DNA of 64,000 bases from Mytilisepta virgata. Lineage: Eukaryota; Mollusca; Bivalvia; Mytilida; Mytilidae. Every line of letters begins with the position of its first letter. The stretch's first letter is position 1. The DNA lies in assembly GCA_028015205.1 (NCBI GenBank), contig CM051511.1, forward strand, positions 38,031,204 to 38,095,203, given 5' to 3'. Below are positions 32,342-43,422 of the stretch, in pieces. A program made the position numbers and the translations under genes. The notes beneath the pieces were generated by a model that was given only the letters and a program-made list of their open reading frames with translations, did not search any database and had not been told where the DNA came from.

Positions 32342-34224
32342 CTAAATAATGGGAAGCATGTTCTGTTGAAGAAACTGCAAATCGTATAAAACAAACCAAA
32401 TTGCACAGTGAATTATATGGCAGTGATTCACTCATTTGGTTGGGTGTTACTCACAAAATCAAAATTTGAATTTTCAAATATTGGCTTGCTTTATGCTGGT
32501 GCCTTTTTCATGTATGCTAATGGTTACCAAAGTAGTGGGTATATGTAAGAGAAGGAAGGTACTTCAATTAAAATTTTATGGTTGGTGATTTTTTTTTTAT
32601 ATGAAATGACCTTAAGCAATAAAAATATTATTGAAGTAGACTTTTATACAGGGTGGGTTATAATAAAATATGCGTTTGTTCCTGGAACAAACATTAATAA
32701 TGAAATACTGATTTCTGAATTTACAGCCTGCATTTGTTTACTTATTTGTTAATATATATACCGGTAAATGTATTTGTTAACATGTTAGCATGTTCATTTG
32801 TTAAATATATATATTTGTTAACTTTCTTTCAGATTTTTTTTGTGCGATTCATTTGTAAAACCTGTTTATGACTTTTCATGGTTTTTGGTATATTTGCAAC
32901 ATTTAATGCCGTTTTATTTTAGAGTTTTTAAAATTGATGAAAGTCTATTAATTTTCAAATGTGCAAACAATGAAGCTATATTAAGGAGATATATGGAAGT
33001 ATGTTTCAGAAAGCAAGTAATGGCAACTCCATTATTCCTCTACAGAACTCAACAAAAAGTCTTTCATGTACTCTGGTCCTTTTTGGCCGGGTTGCACAGA
33101 GTGCAAATCCGGGTTATAATATGGTGAATGTCGGGCGGGCAGCGGGCGAGTGGGGAAAATGGGTACCTATTTTGCGAAATCAACACCTCCTACAGTTTTT
33201 CACCCAAATCATTGAGACTTCACAGAATGTTTCTATATATATTGAAGATGTGCACCTAACTTTATGGAATTATTTCAGGAATTATTTCCCATTTTTCCTT
33301 TTCTTTTAAATATTTTTCATTGGCTCATAATACAAATTCGTTTAAGGATTATATTAAAGAGATAAGATAACCTTTATCACATGGATATGTACATTTCATA
33401 AATTTATGACTATCAGATGTTCTAAGATTTTGAAAAACCAAGACAATAATCCATAACGTTGATGAGCAAATTAAAAAAGGCCTAAAAGATCAAAACTGTA
33501 AAGCAAAAACCATATAACGACAGAGCTATTCATGAGAGAGATACTCCTTAGTTTTCACAAAATTGAACATTTTTGTAACTAAAAAATAATTTCGGGCTAC
33601 TATTGAAATACTAGCAACAGAGCCGGGGATACCCTGATCCGTATCAACTCAGTGGTGATAAATTCTTTGATACAAGATGCTATATTCATTTATTACCTAA
33701 TTTGTGAGAAAATGTTTATTGAATTTGAATTACTTGTACATGTATCTTCAGTTACTCTTTTTGCTACTTTTTAATTAAATAAATGCTTTTGAAATTTGTA
33801 AATAATAATTGTAATATATTTTTTGAGGTCCTCAGGGAAGATTTATTTGTACTAACTGTGCTAGCCTCTTGAAATAAAATATTATTTTTATTACTATATC
33901 ATTATTAATTTGTTGCACTGTGTAAAATTGGAAGCATCAGAAAGAATTTTTATTTTATTTCTTGGAGGTAGATATCTTTAACAAAAATGAAGTAGGCTGC
34001 TTTTAGATCTAAAGCAACTACACCTTCAGTGTTTTCAGGAAAACTGGTAATTTTTTCATTGATTTCACTGACAATATTTTCTGAAACATGTACTGTGTTG
34101 AAGAATCATACCTATTTTTGTAGTTTTGACAATCTTCATCTGAGTTGTTAACCCACGAACTTCTTATACATCCCATATCTCCTCTCATTTCGAAGAGAGC
34201 AAACCCTCTTTGTAATGGCTTTTT
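32342..34224. other. Intergenic with diverged interspersed repeats
   Basis: Two stretches have relatives elsewhere in the window. 33090-33250 (GGGCGGGCAGCGGGCGAGTG, ...CTATTTTGCGAAATCAAC...) matches the minus strand of about 49050-49180. 33480-33660 (GACAGAGCTATTCATGAGAG, AACTCAGTGGTGATAA) matches about 48800-48970. Both are degenerate, and the frames at 32840-33309 run across them. No gene was recognised. Confidence 0.5.
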
Positions 34225-35024
34225 AGCTCACCTGGCGAAAGACCAGTGCAAGCTATTTCCATCTCTTTGCATCTGTCGTCTGTCTGTCCATGAACTTTGA
34301 AAACTTCTTCTCAAGAACGATATACCCCAATGAATTCAAACTTTACAAATATGCTTCTATAGAGATTCTTAACAAGTGTTGTTACTTTGGTGCTGATCAG
34401 AAATCCAAGATAGCCGTCATGGCCGAACTTATTTTAACATAGGAACCTATGTGAAATTCACTTAAAGATCTTCTTGTCTGAAACCAGTTAGCCAATTGGA
34501 TCCAAACTTGGTAACAATGGTCCTTAGATAGTCCTTTATCAGATATATCCAATAACCAAGACCACGATCCAAGATGGCCGCAAGAGCTGAACACAGTTTA
34601 AGATAGGACCCTATAGGAAAATTGACTTAAAAATCTTCTTGTCTGAAATCAGCAAATTAGAACCAAATTTAGCAGCAATGGTTATTAGATGGTCCTTTAT
34701 CAGAATTGTATCTGATTACCTGGACAGCCATCCAAGATGCCATAACATAGAACCCTATGGGAAATTCACTTGGAACCAAACTTCGCAGCAATGGTCTTTA
34801 TATGGTCCTCTTAGCCAGACGTAGCTTAACATTGCATCCTATGAGGAAATTCATTTAAAAGATCTTCTGATCTGAAACCAGTGAGCAATTTGGCAAAACC
34901 ATTGTGCAAATTAGAACTTGGCAGCAATGTTCCTCCAGACTGCGAGCCAAGATGGACATAGTCAAACAATTTATTCTGCCGTAGGATTTCCAGGTGAGCG
35001 AAAAAGGCTCCTGGGAGCCTCTAG
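34225..35024 (+). mobile_element. Hairpin-headed repeat, family A, complete copy
   Basis: The head is AGCTCACCTGGCGAAAGACC...GCAAGCT. The core units contain CTTCTTGTCTGAAACCAGTT, GGCAGCAATGG and TAGGACCCTATAGG. The 3' end is CCAGGTGAGCG, GGCTCCTGGGAGCC, CTAG at 35021-35024. Confidence 0.75.
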
Positions 35025-35596
35025 TTTCCATGAGTCTGGATTTTTTGGTGCACTGGTATTCACGACTTTAAAAAAGAAAAATAGCTTTTTATGTCTAGGT
35101 AATACACTTTTGAGACTTTTTCACAAATTATATTTTTCAATTTCTCTCTGCAGCCCCCTGTCCCCCTCAAAAAAAGTATTACCTGATGAAGTTTTTTACG
35201 ACTTTAATTTTTTAAATATATATTTTTTATTGAAAATGTCTTTACACAATTTAATGCATTGTATACCTGATTAACTGATTAGGTAACCGATTAGGCAATC
35301 TCCCAACCAACTGTTAGATTACATTCCAGATGAGTTTTCTTATGTTGAAAATCTTTTACAATAAAATGTGCATTAAAGGTGACAGATTTTAAAGAAAATA
35401 ACGATAAATATTTTATCCAGTTTTTAAAGTAACACATGGAAATATATATATATATATTTGATTGATCATTATAAATGTACAATAATATTATGTGCTTTAT
35501 GTTGAATGATAAAAAAAAAATTCAATTTAAAATGTTTTTCCATCTTATGTGGACAATCTGATAAAAAAAGGGCAATTATGTTAATTAATCATTTTT
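35025..35596. other. Spacer between two family A repeats, nothing recognised
   Basis: AT-rich with a short (TA)n run near 35441-35457. The frame at 34918-35274 begins inside the upstream repeat and is not a gene. Confidence 0.4.
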
Positions 35597-37350
35597 AGCT
35601 CACCTGGCCGAAGGCCATGTGAGCTATTGCCATCACTTGGCGTCCGTCGTCGTCCGTCGTCGTCGTTAACAATTTTTCAAAACTCTTCTCCTCTGAAACT
35701 ACTTGACCAATTGGAACCATACTTGGTATGAATGTTCTTTGGGGTATCCTGCATAGAACTGATGTGGGGATTTTTGATCCGTTGAAAAACATGGCCGCTG
35801 TTACTAAAAATAGAACGTAGGGGTCAGACAACAGTTTTTGCAAATATCTCAAAAATCATTAGGTTATGGCAAATTCTGGCAGGTTGAAAGTGTTCTGCTT
35901 GATGAGAGCTACCTGTATGCTGATTTTCGTGAAAATCTGTCAACTGATGTTAGAGTTATTGCCCTTTTTTGACATTTTTGGCTTTTTTTTATGTTATTAT
36001 TTCAAAAATCTTCTCCTCTGAAACTACTTGACTAATTAGAACCAAACTTGGTATGAATGTTCCTTGGGGTACCCTGCATAGAACTGATGTGGGGATTTTT
36101 GATTCGTCAAAAAACATGGCCGCTGTTACTAAAAATAGAACATAGGGGTAAATTGCTGTTTTTTTGCTAATAACTCAAAAACCGTTACAGATATCGAAAA
36201 TCTGATATGGGGTAAAATTGATCAGCATGACAAGATCTACCTACCCTGAAATTTTGAAGGAAATTCCAAAACCCATTTAGGAGTTATTGCCCTTTTTTCA
36301 TCAAATTTTCAAAATTTTAACATTTTTCATCATTTATCTCCAAAACTATTTGAGATAGAAGTGAAATGTAAATTTGAAAAATGTTTGCCATGTTGAGATC
36401 TACCTACCCTGAAATTTTAAAGGAAATCCCAAAACCCATTTAGGAGTTGTTGCCCTTTTTTTGTCAAATTTTCTAAATTTTTTTATTCAAAAATCTTCTC
36501 CTCTGAAACCGCTGGGCCGATTGATTTGAAACTTAATAGGAATGATCTATGACATGTCCTGTACAAACAATCGTCAATTTATTTTGATCTGACATAAAAC
36601 ATGGTTGTTGTAGCTAAAAATAGAATATAGGGTGCATGTGTTGTTTTTGGCTTATAACTTAAAAACCGTTCCAGATATCAAAAATCTGATAGGAGGTAAA
36701 ATTGATCAGCATGACAAGATCTACCTAACCTGAAATTTTGAAGGAAATCCTAAAACCAATTTAGGAGTTATTGCCCTTTTTCATCAAATTTTCATAATTT
36801 AACATTTTTCGTCATTTATCTCCAAAACTATTTGAGATAGAAGTGAAATGTAAATTTCAAAAATGTTTGCCATGTTGAGATCTACATACCCTGAAATTTT
36901 AAAGGAAATCCCAAAACCCATTTAGGAGTTATTGCCCTTTTTTTGTCAAATTTCAAAATTTTAACATTTTTGCATTTAACTCCAAAACTATTTGAGATAG
37001 AAGTGAAATATAAATTGAAAAATGTTTGCCATGTTGAGATCTACATACCCTGAAATTTTGAAGGGAATCCCAAATTCTATTTAGGAGTTATTGGTTTGTG
37101 TAATTTGAGGTCGGGTTCTGTTACAATTATTTAAGGTTCACCCTTATTCCTGGTCAATGTTGTCAACTTCCTGCCAGGACTACCACCATCAGGGAACATA
37201 TTTTAACATTAAACCTTATGAAAAATAAATCTTCAACAAATTTTCCCTGAACTATTGAACCAATTGCAACAAACTTGGTAAAATAGTTGATTAATTGTCC
37301 AATGAAAACCAGACTCCAGGTGAGCGATACAGGCTCTGGTGAGCCTCTTG
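35597..37350 (+). mobile_element. Hairpin-headed repeat, family A variant, longest copy (1.75 kb)
   Basis: The head AGCTCACCTGGCCGAAGGCC...ATGTGAGCT is a strong hairpin, followed by GTCCGTCGTCGTCC repeats. Core units alternate between a 'TTCTCCTCTGAAACTACTTG / AACTTGGTATGAATGTTC' type and a 'CTCCAAAACTATTTGAGATA / TTTAGGAGTTATTGCCCTTT' type. It ends CCAGGTGAGCGATACAGGCTC, GAGCCTCTTGTTTT. It shares the variant core with 25463-26822. Confidence 0.8.
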
Positions 37351-37474
37351 TTTTGTTTTACAGAATTGTATACATCAATATAGTTGAAGTATTTCCTTTA
37401 AAAAAAAAATACTTAAGTAGGAGCAAAATGAATGAAAATCTTTTTTGTCTGCTAAAATACAATTTTTTTAATTA

Positions 37475-37805
37475 GGCCACACCAAAATGATTTTTAGTTC
37501 TTTGGATTTTGCTGCTGCAATTTTTGGATTATTTAAATTTTTAGAAAAAAAATTTATGCTGCCTCATTTTGCAAAAATCCTGAAAATTTGCCCCCAAATT
37601 CTTCATTATTCAAGAAAATGATAAAAAAAAATTGTTCACCCACTCCTAAAATTTGTAAAAATGGAATTTTTGCAATACTTATTTTTTTTTTTTATCTTCG
37701 CCCCCAAAAAAACTATTTTTTAAGAAAAACAATTAAGATTTTGCTCTCTCGCACCTATTTTTGCTATCCAAAATTAAAAAAACAAAAAAGTACTTTGATG
37801 TGGCC
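37475..37805. mobile_element. PIF/Harbinger-type MITE, GGCCACACC family, copy 2
   Basis: Starts GGCCACACCAAAATGATTTT and ends with the near-complement TTTGATGTGGCC, flanked by TTA on both sides (37472-37474 and 37806-37808). The interior is highly A/T-rich. It is more diverged from the copy at 11026 in the middle than at the ends. Confidence 0.75.
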
Positions 37806-37808
37806 TTA

Positions 37809-39026
37809 ACTGAAACCAAATAATTCCAGCTGAGGCAAAGTTCTTTTTTTATAACTTTAGGTCCAAAGTTTGCAATTCATAAGTATTCATCAGATTTTGA
37901 GGCAATTACAAAGTATGCCATTTTTCAATGGAATACAATCAAGTTCATTAGTTTGACAATTATTATAAGTATGAGCTTTTTTTATCAACTTTATTTTTTA
38001 AATTTCATATTTTTATGCTTGCTTTTGTAGCTTTGTAGGATTTTAATGAGAAATTGTGATTGTAATAGCTATTTGTTAAAAATTACATAAATAGTTTTGC
38101 AGTTAATGATGTCTTATATGAGGATTTCAAATTGAAGAAATAGAAAGTATCACTATAAGTCTAATTTTCAAATGTTTGATTAGCAAAGTTTCAGTGTATT
38201 TATGAGATAAATGGGTTTATGCTTGAAATACAGAAAAAATATATGTTTTTTAATTATGTGATTAATATGTATTAAAAGTAAAAATTAAATACTGTTTTTT
38301 TTGTCATGTATTTGTTTCATGAGACTGCTATACCTTTCTTGTTTCACCACTAATACACGTTTGATCTTAAATGGCCATTTCTGTCTTGTTTCATCTTCAC
38401 TGTCTTGATTCTCAGAATTCTGAAATTTCAGACAAAATCAAGATATATTGCCATGTAATCATCAGTCAAGACTGGTTAAGACCACTTCTTCATAGAAGTT
38501 AAGAATTAATTATTTAATTGTCAGTTTTAACTGTGCTGAACTGGTCTAAACTTGTCTTGACCAAATTTGATTGACTGCAGGACAACACATCTTGATTTTC
38601 TTTTCAGTTTTCTTACGATTTACCACACAAAAAATAATTACCATTCAGGCTCCTGTAAGTTAAAGTAGCAGTACCAGGTGCCTAGCTGGACAAACATGAA
38701 GTGCACTCCAAAATGTTGGTGAGGAGTCTGGGGCTGCTGAAGGCCACAATGGGTAAATGGCAAAGCTATGGAAAGGGCCGATGGGTGAAGCTTCTGGATT
38801 TTAGCAAATAATCTATGAAATTGAATACAAAGTGTTTGAAAGTAGTTGTATCAATTCACATCAGTAAGTCCAGAGAGCTAGGATGATAATACACATATTT
38901 TAGGTCATGTAGGTGTGAATGCTTTAAGAATTACCATTTTTGTCAATTTTACACAAAATAACGGGGCGAACTTATCAAATTTCTAGGGTTAGCACGTGTA
39001 TGGTTAGTGGGGTCCGTTGTTAGTAG
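37809..39026. other. Intergenic, nothing recognised
   Basis: AT-rich sequence without a supported feature. The phrase TCAAGACTGGT and its relatives near 38466 and 38550 form a weak inverted pair. Confidence 0.35.
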
Positions 39027-39495
39027 TATATGGGGACAGGCAAAGTTGTAATTGAAGTGATGCCTGATATGACGTCACCCCGGAGGTGGTTTGTGCGAAT
39101 GCGCAACAGGGTGGTTGATTTGCGTGCCATTTTCCATGTTATGTTTACGGAAGTGACATCAATCACGTGCTCAAACCCAACAATCATGACCGGAAATGGT
39201 TTGCGCACATGCGCAACCGGAAGTGATGGGTTCCCACCATTTAGCCATGATTTTTTTTTTCGGGAAGTGACGTTAATGACGTACGTGCTTGGACCCAGAT
39301 GTTTGTCATGTGCATGTGTGGGCGATTCTGTAACTCCAAGGGGAGATAATTCCTGTCAATTAAAGGTTTTTCTAGCTGTTTTTAAATTGCTTCTCCTTCG
39401 TATTGCAACTTTTCTGCAGATTTATATTGATTTTGTAATATCTATCTTTCAGAAGCCCAATTTTCACATTATTGCATCAATCGTACTTCATTTTT

Positions 39496-39610
39496 AGCTC
39501 ACCTGACCCCAAGTGTTGTTACTTTGATGCCGATCCGTCATTATGATTGAAGAAGGCCTCCAGCAGTGGACTTAGTTTAAGATAGGAACCCAATGCGAAG
39601 TACATACAGA
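39496..39610 (+). mobile_element. Family A repeat, 5' fragment
   Basis: AGCTCACCTGACCCCAAGTG and then GTTGTTACTTTGATGCCGATC, TAGTTTAAGATAGGAACCCA match the beginning of family A copies such as 34225-34450. Only about 115 bases remain. Confidence 0.6.
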
Positions 39611-39889
39611 AATCTGTTCAGAGTGTGCCCAGTAGTTTAGCAGACCAGACAGCTTGCCTGCAACAGATTTTTACACACCAGGCGGGATGCCAAAGCCAGG
39701 ATGCCAGTGAAAAGACCAGCCTCCCAACAACCTGGTACCAGTGTGAAAAGACCAGGACACCCAGACCAGAAAACCTACCCAAACCATCCCAACCAGACGT
39801 TTTAAGCTGAAGACCCCGTGACCAGGGTTTTGAACCTGAGACACTGGCAGTCCACATGTACCGCGGAAAATACCGTCAACCGTGTTTAG

Positions 39890-40128
39890 GATCTTTTCAA
39901 CTGTATGTTGAACAATATTACGACCACCACCTCTCTTGATATGGTTCGCCACATTTTCGAACTACGATACACTGCCTTCAAGATCAACGTGTCGTCTGGA
40001 TTTATACTGAAGAACATGGAGACCAGAAAACTAAGATATTACCATTGAAGCCAGAATAATTGTCACTTCTTTCATGTACCACACCTCATTAGAAATGAAG
40101 AAGATCTTGAGAAGTTTTGGACGAATTG
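39890..40128 (+). pseudogene. Decayed coding fragment, family not recognised
   Basis: In one frame the region reads DLFNCMLNNITTTTSLDMV, RHIFELRYTAFKINVSSGF, ILKNMETRKLRYYH, a TGA, SQNNCHFFHVPHL, IRNEEDLEKFW and a second TGA. The composition and the continuation of sense sequence past the first stop suggest a once-coding exon. I do not recognise the family. It lies inside the TIR element at 39027-40388 and could be its cargo or a remnant of its protein. Confidence 0.35.
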
Positions 40129-40388
40129 AACCGTCATGAACCGTTACAACCCAAGACGTACATGTATACGTACTTTCGGTAGTATCTTGAATGCACAGAG
40201 CCAATGTTCCAAGTCAACATCTGCGCGTACGATTTGAAATACCAACACGTCCGGTTGCGCATGCGCATGACTTCTGCTTCCGATGAAGTCACTTTCTGTA
40301 CCGTTATTTCTGCTTCCGGTGACGTCACTTCCCGTGACGTTATATCCGGCACCATCTCAAATACGACTTTGCCTGTGCCCATATATAT

Positions 40389-41220
40389 ACTAGTATGGTT
40401 TGTCCATACTCCTACTGTTTTCCAACTAGAAATATTTTTTTATTCAAAATAATTGTACACATATTGAAGGGCTGCATACCATAATGATATCCATTTTGTA
40501 AATTTTTCACAAATTAACGGATGGGGGTGGGGGATGGCGGCACACTTTTTTCTAGGTGTTTCACAAATATAAAAACAAAACTACAGTTCCAAGTTAAGAA
40601 AATCATATTTTATCAATTTCATTTTGTACCGAGAGACAGAAACATAATCTGACGTTTTATAACCTTATATATTACTATAAGTGTGAAAATCTGGGAAAAA
40701 ATGTTTGAGTTTGTTTCAAACTTGGATATCATAAGTATTGCTGGGGACGTTTTTCCAGCAAAACGAAAGTAACTTAAGAATTCAACATTATTCAAACAAC
40801 AAAAATGTATTTCTTTGGTGTTGTGTTGACTGGCCAATCCGACAAAGTGCAGGATGAGATGCTTTCATTTATACACTTTATATTGTTTGTATCTCTTGTT
40901 AGTAGATATTAATAAATTGATTTTAATAACACATATCATTGAATTTGCTTGACAACACGTGGACTACAACCTGTCACTTAAAACATGTTACTTGGTACAA
41001 TGTTCTTTTCTTATGCTTATTGCGGTAAGACATTTTATTAGTTTTCATTTCAAACAAATGCATAGGGACTATATACGTGTATCTATTTGTACAATAAGTG
41101 ATCACAAATATGATGGTAAATTCGATGCATCATTATATAAAAAAAAATCAAACTTCATTTTCCGGTTAAATGGCAAAATCATCACAATTATAACATAAGA
41201 GGGCAAGTTTTCTATTATAT
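40389..41220. other. Intergenic, nothing recognised
   Basis: AT-rich with no supported gene. The frame at 40959-41198 resembles nothing known. Confidence 0.35.
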
Positions 41221-41224
41221 TTGG

Positions 41225-42350
41225 GGCACATTTCATCTCAGCAAATTTTTAAAAAGTATAATGTTTCATCTCCGCAAAAAAAAAAAAAAATCATTTCATC
41301 TAATTGTTTTTTTCCCTTAGTTTCATATCAATTCCGCGTAAGGATTGATATTATTCAAATGAATTTAATAAGTTTTCACTTACACAGCTGACTCCTAGAA
41401 TCAGTTGACAAGAAATAGTAATTAACCCCGAGGGAAGAAATCTATTATTTATGTTGGAAAGGAGTAGGGCCACTTTACACTGTATTTGTTTCACACGAAA
41501 CCATTGATTTTTTAATCTTAAATATTTACCTACTTTTTATCGTAAACGATTGAATGCAATGCATTTTTATGTTAGCAATCGAACATGTTATGCTTAATCA
41601 TTAATAAGTTCAATTTTCCTACGGGCAAATTAAGTTCGTATATATAGGTGGGTCAATTTCATCAATTTTTGGAATTTTTCTAAGAAGGAAATTCAGAACA
41701 AAGGAAATGAAAGGAAATTTATAAAGTCACTTACAGCAAAAAAATCATGTTGCTTCTGAATGTCCTTCGGTTGAAAAAATGTCTTGAAGACGTTAAGTTG
41801 TGTTGAAACTGTCTCCCAAAGCAACACTGAGATATGTAGAATATGTTTAAGTAAATCACTTGTTACTTATTATAAGCACATCTTTAGAGTCCACATACCA
41901 GGCTATGCCTCCAGAGATTTTGAAAAGGCTTTAGCCGACTTTTTGAAAATTGCCCCCAGTGAAAAAATGCAGGGGAAAATTACCCTACTGCTTTTTTAAA
42001 GATGCAGCGCTGAAGTAACTTGAAAAGCTAGCATAACTTTAACGAGAAGTCTTACTCTTGCAGTTTAAACATAGTGCTGTGGTGTGGACTATAATCGAAG
42101 TGCTTACTAGTAGATTTTTTTTAGTTTTAACGGTGGGTGTCAGTATATATTTAAGACTTATCTTGCTCATAATCCTAGCTTCCGCCCCCTATCCCCCCCT
42201 TCCGTGTTGAGCAGCGGGCAACAGATATAACCCGGCTAACGGAAGATGTGTAATTGAAATTTTGCGGAATTGAAATACAATGTTTCGCGGAAATGAAACA
42301 TTTTATTCACGGAAATGAAATAAATTTTTTATCGGAGATAAAACACTTTG
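41225..42350. repeat. Inverted tracts of about 20-bp units about 1 kb apart
   Basis: The left tract (about 41225-41340) repeats TTTCATCTCCGCAAA-like words. The right tract (about 42245-42350) has complementary GCGGAAATGAAACA / CGGAAATGAAATAA words. The organisation resembles the inverted tracts at 18817-19370, with a different unit. The middle (41462-41600) is a diverged relative of 47763-47900 (GAGTAGGGCCA...TATTTGTTTC). No gene was recognised in between. Confidence 0.5.
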
Positions 42351-42832
42351 AAATTCTGAGGACCCCCTCCCCCCACAAAAAAAGCAAACTTATTAAAATT
42401 AAACACCCCTCTCCCAGCAAAAAAGTATGAGCCTGAATACCCTACAATTTTTAGAGTAACCCCCCCCCCCATCCGGGAGTTAAGTCACAACACATTATTA
42501 ATAAAAAAACTGATTGTCTTCTTAAAAATATCCCGTGGCAATTGTTATATGCAAAGTCAGGACGAGAACATGTAACCTAACATTGCTATGGTTATGAATA
42601 TAAACAGATTGTTTGTATTTGACTGACACGGATTTATGACCAGCACTTTTGACCAACCCGAACCAGTCTAAAATGGCACGTACGTGGTCATTGGAGAAAA
42701 AGGAACAACTATTTTGTTAGATTCGATCATGGATGTGAAGACACACTTTTCGAGTCACTTAAAATTCAATACGAGTTTTGAAAATTCGCAGTAAAAAATT
42801 TTAACAATACATATACTTTATTTTAACTGTTA

Positions 42833-43072
42833 GGGAGCAACCGTTTGATTTTTATGAGGGGCATGGAAGTACTCTTAAGTCCTGCCTTTTTTTCATCAAA
42901 ATTTCGAGACTGCCCTTTTTTACTAGCTGGTGTTGTCCTGTCTTTTTTTCTGGGTATTCTGACTTTTTTCCACTACAAATTTATATCCTGCCTTTTTTCT
43001 GAGGATTTTTGATCCTGCCTTTTTTCAAATTCCTTCCTTGTCCCCCCCCATAAAAATCAAATGGTTGCTCCC
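42833..43072. mobile_element. PIF/Harbinger-type MITE, GGGAGCAACC family
   Basis: GGGAGCAACCGTTTGATTTT at the left and its near-perfect complement AAAATCAAATGGTTGCTCCC at the right form a TIR of about 30 bases, flanked by TTA (42830-42832 and 43073-43075). The interior consists of about five loose repeats of TCCTGCCTTTTTTC. It ends just over 100 bases upstream of the galactosyltransferase-like start codon, so it sits in that gene's promoter or 5' UTR region. Confidence 0.8.
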
Positions 43073-43178
43073 TTAAAGTCAGTGTCAGACGTATAGAACC
43101 AGAACATAACACAAATACGGGTTAGTGTATTTATAATGTATAACAATTTAGGTATCCTTCCTTTGAATAAAAATCTGG

Positions 43179-43422
43179 ATGGGCGAACGTTGTTGTTACT
43201 TCATCGTTTTATCCGTTATATACTTTATATTCTGGGGATATATGTCTGGATTGGTTTCCAGAATGTTCTCTGAACAAAAATGTATTATAACAAACGAGGA
43301 TATGGAAAAGATGGTCCAGAAAGAATTGTTTGAACATTATCCGGAAGTGAGGAAGTATCTGGATGAGCAGACGAATAAATCACAGAAAGCGGCATTGTGT
43401 GCTTGGCCGCCATTACAGTTTG
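43179..43422 (+). CDS. Galactosyltransferase-like exon 1 (signal anchor and stem)
   Basis: Residues 1-81 plus one base. MGERCCYFIVLSVIYFIFWG is a hydrophobic anchor with few charges before it. A hydrophilic stem with EHYPEVRKYLDEQTNKSQ follows, and the exon ends CAWPPLQF. The start at 43179 is the first ATG before the hydrophobic stretch. The donor is TTTG|GTAGGT. Confidence 0.75.

Larger units (their letters stand above)
39027..40388. mobile_element. 1.36-kb TIR element with NRF1/ETS/CRE-like motifs in its arms
   Basis: The left end ATATGGGGACAGGCAAAGTT and the complement of the right end (ATATGGGCACAGGCAAAGTC) match, and the similarity continues through TGATATGACGTCAC. The arms (to about 39290 and from about 40245) contain several CCGGAAGTGA words, TGACGTCA or TGACGTTA words, and GCGCATGCGC-like words. 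The interior holds a family A head fragment and a decayed coding stretch. The frames at 39020-39208 and 40134-40382 (minus) and 39030-39497 are arm read-through. Confidence 0.6.

Noticed and set aside
32840..33309. Overlapping frames of 95 and 102 residues
   Set aside because: They cross a degenerate interspersed repeat that also occurs inverted near 49050-49180, with no conserved protein between the two.
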